Source of the DNA: an uncultured Bacteroidales bacterium
GTDB taxonomy: Bacteria; Bacteroidota; Bacteroidia; Bacteroidales; UBA932
Direction of reading: 5' to 3'
DNA: 9,817 nucleotides
Assembly: GCA_946616385.1 (NCBI GenBank)
Contig: CAMOIZ010000036.1
Span: 1-9,817 of the forward strand
In this document: positions 7,022-9,817 of the stretch, one piece after another
How the letters are laid out: every line of letters begins with the position of its first letter
How positions within the stretch are numbered: the stretch's first letter is position 1
Notes under the pieces: generated by a model
Databases searched by the model: none
The model's input: only the letters and a program-made list of their open reading frames with translations
What the model was told of the DNA's origin: nothing
Translations under genes and position numbers: made by a program

Positions 7022-7834
7022 ATGGCAACCAAGAAAACAGTAAAGAAAGTCGAAACCCCCAACGATTCGCGTGAGACCTTCGTCAGCCTGCAGAAGACGT
7101 TCGCAGACTCCGATCTCACCGTGGGCGAGAAACTCAAGATTCTCTATCAGCTCCAGGCAGCCGACAACGAAATCGGCAAGCTCGTGCAGCTCCGCGGAGA
7201 ACTTCCCGCTGAAGTGGCCGCTCTCGAAGGCGAAATCGAAGGGTTCAAGGCCAAGATCGCCCGTCTCGAAGAGGCTATCAAGGGCGAGGAGGCTTCAATC
7301 GAGGTGAACAAGGCAAAGATTGCCGAGCATGAGGCCGACATCGATAAGTACAAGGCCCAGCTCGAGAACATCGCCAACAGCCGCGAATTCGATTCCATCA
7401 GCAAGGAACTCGAGAACGAAAACCTGCTGCTGCGCATTGCCGACAAGTTCATCGGCGAAGCAAAGGAACGCATTGTCGAAGACAAGAAGCAGATCGAAGA
7501 ACTCGGAGAGCGCATCTCCGTGCGTGAAGGCGATCTTGCAGCCAAGAACGAGGAGCTCTCGGCCATCGTGAATTCGACCGCAGACGAAGAAAAAACCTAC
7601 ACCACCAAACGTGACGCCCTTGCAGCAAAGCTCGACGACCGCACCATGAGCGCATACGAGCGCATCAAGAACAGCACCCACAACCACCTTGCAGTGGTTC
7701 CCGTATACAACGGAGAGGCTTGCGGCGGATGCTTCAACACCATCACTCCCCAGAGGTTGGTAGACATCGCCTCCGGCACCAAGCTGGTGATCTGCGAGCA
7801 CTGCGGACGCATCATCGTGAATCCCGAAATCTAA
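7022..7834 (+). CDS. Coiled-coil protein with C-terminal C4-type zinc ribbon
   Basis: This 270-residue cytosolic protein of the zinc-ribbon (CT398-like, C4-type) family is widespread but poorly characterised. Residues ~35-215 are a long charged helical hairpin rich in Glu, Lys, Ala and Leu, with leucine/isoleucine spacing typical of an antiparallel coiled coil. The C-terminus carries the ribbon: CGGC (C234, C237) and CEHC (C258, C261), with the family signature NTITPQRL between them and YERIKNS and AVVPVYNG just before. I chose the ATG at 7022. An upstream in-frame TTG at 6959 would add residues (YPLCRKLPAHQ...) that overlap the Nif3 gene and do not look like the family, whereas MATKKTVKKVE begins cleanly after a seven-base gap in an AT-rich start. 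Homologues have been linked to protein-protein scaffolding and possibly nucleic-acid binding. The function here is unknown. Confidence 0.92.
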   Translation: MATKKTVKKVETPNDSRETFVSLQKTFADSDLTVGEKLKILYQLQAADNEIGKLVQLRGELPAEVAALEGEIEGFKAKIARLEEAIKGEEASIEVNKAKIAEHEADIDKYKAQLENIANSREFDSISKELENENLLLRIADKFIGEAKERIVEDKKQIEELGERISVREGDLAAKNEELSAIVNSTADEEKTYTTKRDALAAKLDDRTMSAYERIKNSTHNHLAVVPVYNGEACGGCFNTITPQRLVDIASGTKLVICEHCGRIIVNPEI

Positions 7835-7849
7835 ATTTCCGGAAAGCGC

Positions 7850-9295
7850 ATGGCAGAGCAGAGAAAACGCAACAGCCGGCAGGCCGGGATCGACACCCTC
7901 GGGCTTGAGATAGGGAACAAACCCCCTCAGGCCCTGGAGGCCGAGGAGGCCGTGCTCGGCGCCATGCTGCTAGAGCCTGCAGTCGTGGACGCTTCCATGG
8001 CGGAACTCACCAAGGACTGCTTCTACGACAAGAAAAACCAGATGATCTTCGAGGCGATGTCCAAGCTCGTGAACGAGCATACATCCCTCGATATCATCAC
8101 CGTGAGCGAAAAGCTCAAGGCCCTGGGCAACCTCGAGGCCGTAGGAGGATCGGTGGTGCTTGCGAACTACTCCGAAAGGGTGGGATCCGCGGCGCACATC
8201 GAATACTACATCAAGATCCTCAAGCAGAAAACCATCCAGAGGGACCTTATCACGGCATCCTACGCAATCCTCAAGGAAGCCTTCGACGATGCCGCCGACG
8301 TGGACGACCTCATCGACATGGCCCAGTCGCGCGTGTACGACGCCGTCCAGAACAATGTCCGCAAGGACGTCCAGGAAATCGGCTCCGTGCTCAACGACGT
8401 GATCTCCGACATCCAGGAACGCCAGGATTCCACCGGCCTCAGCGGAGTGCCCTCCGGGTTCCCCACGCTGGACCACATCACCCAGGGATGGCAGCCGAGC
8501 GACCTCATCATCCTCGCCGCCCGTCCTTCGGTGGGTAAGACGGCCTTCAGCCTGAACATCGCCCGCAATGCCGCGGTCGACCATCACATGCCCGTGGCCT
8601 TCTTCTCGCTGGAAATGTCGGCCAAGCAGCTTGCCAAGCGTCTCGCCACCAGCGAGACCGGCCTCAGCGCCGACAAGATCAAAGGAGCCATCCGTCTGGA
8701 AGACTACGAATGGGAGCAGCTGGAATACAAGATCAAGGATCTCGCAAAGGCGCCTCTTTACATCGACGACACTCCCGGCCTGCCCCTCATGGAATTCCGC
8801 ACCAAGGCGAAGAACCTTGTGAAGAACAAGGGGGTGAGGCTGATAGTGGTGGACTACCTGCAGCTGATGCAGGGCCCTGCCGAACTGCGTGGCATGCGTG
8901 AGCAGGAGGTGGCGGCCATTTCGCGTACGCTCAAGGCGACTGCGAAGGAACTGGATGTGCCCATCATCGCACTCTCCCAGCTCTCGCGTCAGGCGGTGCA
9001 GCGCACCGGCGGCGCAGGCAAGCCCCAGTTGAGCGACCTCCGCGAATCCGGCTCCATCGAGCAGGACGCCGACATGGTGATCTTCATCCACCGTCCCGAC
9101 TTCGTGGGTCTCTCCGAGAATCCCGAAGACAAGGAAAAGACGCAGATCATCATCGCGAAGCACCGTAATGGTGAAACCCGCGACATCGACATGATTTTCA
9201 AGAGCGAAAGGGTCAAGTTCATAGAGATGGACGAGGCTCTTGACATGCAGGCCGCCCGCACCGTGGGTTCTGCGATGAACAACGAATTCGAGTAG
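7850..9295 (+). CDS. dnaB: Replicative DNA helicase DnaB
   Basis: DnaB is the hexameric 5'-3' helicase that unwinds DNA at the fork and recruits primase. This 481-residue protein has an N-terminal primase-interacting domain (~25-130, starting PPQALEAEEAVLGAMLL), a linker helix (~180-200) and a RecA-like motor domain (~205-460). Walker A is ARPSVGKT (224-231, K230) and Walker B is LIVVDYLQLM with D335. Further helicase signatures are FFSLEMSAKQLAKR, LSQLSRQ, SDLRESGSIEQDADMVIF and IIIAKHRNGET. Length and motifs are those of a chromosomal DnaB. There is no intein at Walker A or elsewhere, although inteins are frequent in dnaB. The ATG lies 15 bases after the zinc-ribbon gene; that gap holds the 10-base palindrome TTTCCGGAAA (7836-7845). 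No DnaC-like loader or origin is seen nearby. Confidence 0.98.
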   Translation: MAEQRKRNSRQAGIDTLGLEIGNKPPQALEAEEAVLGAMLLEPAVVDASMAELTKDCFYDKKNQMIFEAMSKLVNEHTSLDIITVSEKLKALGNLEAVGGSVVLANYSERVGSAAHIEYYIKILKQKTIQRDLITASYAILKEAFDDAADVDDLIDMAQSRVYDAVQNNVRKDVQEIGSVLNDVISDIQERQDSTGLSGVPSGFPTLDHITQGWQPSDLIILAARPSVGKTAFSLNIARNAAVDHHMPVAFFSLEMSAKQLAKRLATSETGLSADKIKGAIRLEDYEWEQLEYKIKDLAKAPLYIDDTPGLPLMEFRTKAKNLVKNKGVRLIVVDYLQLMQGPAELRGMREQEVAAISRTLKATAKELDVPIIALSQLSRQAVQRTGGAGKPQLSDLRESGSIEQDADMVIFIHRPDFVGLSENPEDKEKTQIIIAKHRNGETRDIDMIFKSERVKFIEMDEALDMQAARTVGSAMNNEFE

Positions 9296-9298
9296 GAT

Positions 9299-9715
9299 AT
9301 GGCCGCAGCAGAAGTTTCGCACGTAGGGAAAATCGTGGATATCGCTCCGGATATCATCACCGTGGAAATAGTGTCGGAAGCCGCATGCGCCAGCTGTCAT
9401 GCAGCAGGGCTCTGCGGCACGGCCGAAGCTGCCACCAAGGCCATAGCGGTTCCCGCCACCGCCGGAAACTGGCAGCTGGGCCAGGAGGTGGATGTGCTGC
9501 TCAAGCGTTCCATGGGATTCAAGGCTGTCTGGCTGGCTTATGCCATTCCGCTCGTGGTGCTGCTTGCAGTGCTGCTCGGCCTGAATGCCGCAGGCCTCGG
9601 TGAACTCGCTTCCGGGCTTGCCGCAATCGCGGCCGTAGCCCTTTATTACCTTGTTCTCTGGCTTTTCAGGGACAAACTCAGAAACGAATATTCATTTTAC
9701 ATAAAAGAGAGATGA
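9299..9715 (+). CDS. RseC/SoxR-reducing-system family membrane protein
   Basis: This 138-residue RseC-family protein has a soluble N-terminal domain with a cysteine cluster, CASCHAAGLCG (C30, C33, C39). It is followed by two membrane helices at ~75-97 and ~104-123 and a short basic tail. The family is associated with the Rnf/Rsx electron-transport complex and, in enterobacteria, with reduction of SoxR. The cysteines could bind a cofactor or take part in thiol redox, but this is not proven. The gene begins three bases after dnaB and its stop overlaps the rnfB start by four bases, placing it at the head of the rnf operon. That context supports a role in assembly or function of the Rnf complex rather than RseC-type sigma-E control. 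The start ATG is the only one giving the usual family N-terminus. Confidence 0.88.
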   Translation: MAAAEVSHVGKIVDIAPDIITVEIVSEAACASCHAAGLCGTAEAATKAIAVPATAGNWQLGQEVDVLLKRSMGFKAVWLAYAIPLVVLLAVLLGLNAAGLGELASGLAAIAAVALYYLVLWLFRDKLRNEYSFYIKER

Positions 9716-9817
9716 ATCCAGTAATTATTTGGACTATCGTGGTCCTGGCAGGCCTCGGTCTGGTGCTTGCAGTGGTCCTCTTCTTCATCGCCGAGAAGTT
9801 CAAGGTTGAGGAAGATC
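9712..9817 (+). CDS. rnfB: Electron transport complex subunit RnfB, N-terminal fragment
   Basis: Only the first 35 codons are in the window; the rest lies beyond the end. The fragment begins MNPVIIWTIVVLAGLGL, forms one membrane helix (~5-27) and ends FFIAEKFKVEED, which is the characteristic RnfB membrane anchor of Bacteroidota. In complete RnfB this anchor precedes an Fe-S domain with four cysteines and ferredoxin-like clusters. RnfB passes electrons between ferredoxin and the membrane ion pump RnfABCDGE. The ATG overlaps the RseC-family stop (ATGA) and the start lies in a very AT-rich stretch (~24% GC, 9681-9730). Recognition rests on the short N-terminus plus the RseC neighbour, so the Fe-S domain itself is not seen. 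Confidence 0.8.
   Translation, partial: MNPVIIWTIVVLAGLGLVLAVVLFFIAEKFKVEED

Noticed and set aside
7850..9295. Possible intein in dnaB
   Set aside because: Walker A, Walker B and the later helicase motifs are continuous at normal spacing, and the protein is 481 residues, leaving no room for an intein.
7970..9400. A 476-codon open frame on the - strand opposite dnaB
   Set aside because: It is mirror-frame coding opposite a fully recognisable DnaB. The translation is rich in His, Gly and Val with no domain pattern and no start context.
1..9817. Defence island, mobile element, CRISPR array or RNA gene
   Set aside because: No transposase, integrase, nuclease-defence gene, direct-repeat array, tRNA-like cloverleaf or rRNA sequence was seen. 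Every gene is chromosomal housekeeping type.

Overview
The window is a compact block of about 9.8 kb from a GC-rich (roughly 60% by eye) member of the Bacteroidota, most likely order Bacteroidales. An Alistipes/Rikenellaceae-like or similar high-GC gut lineage would fit. The assignment rests on the Bacteroidota look of several proteins (membrane-anchored M23 peptidases, coiled-coil/zinc-ribbon protein, RseC-RnfB pair), the lack of clear Shine-Dalgarno sequences, AT-rich gene starts, and one TAnnTTTG-type -7 element. All ten genes are on the + strand. Gaps are 0 to 15 bases and several genes overlap by 4 bases, so no stretch longer than 300 bases lacks a gene. I saw no tRNA, rRNA, CRISPR array, insertion sequence, prophage or defence gene.

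Layout: (1) 3' part of alaS (alanyl-tRNA synthetase), cut by the window edge; (2) one 813-codon ORF joining an LptF/LptG-family inner-membrane permease to a complete methionyl-tRNA formyltransferase (Fmt); (3, 4) two tandem paralogous membrane-anchored M23 (LytM-type) peptidases; (5) a small MerR-family regulator; (6) a Nif3-like dinuclear-metal protein; (7) a coiled-coil protein with a C-terminal C4 zinc ribbon; (8) dnaB, the replicative helicase; (9) an RseC-family membrane protein with a Cys cluster; (10) the first 35 codons of rnfB, cut by the window edge.

Taken together this is a housekeeping cluster covering translation (AlaRS, Fmt), envelope building (Lpt permease, peptidoglycan peptidases), replication (DnaB) and the start of an Rnf electron-transport operon. 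The tight packing suggests long polycistronic transcripts. One likely internal promoter lies at the 3' end of the Nif3 gene and would serve the zinc-ribbon gene and dnaB.

The most unusual item is the in-frame permease-Fmt fusion. Both halves look complete and all Fmt catalytic residues are present. The permease C-terminus is expected to be cytosolic, so Fmt would be tethered to the inner face of the membrane. A local AT-rich dip at the junction resembles the real gene starts in this window, so Fmt may also be made separately from an internal start. I did not find a wholly new multi-gene system here.
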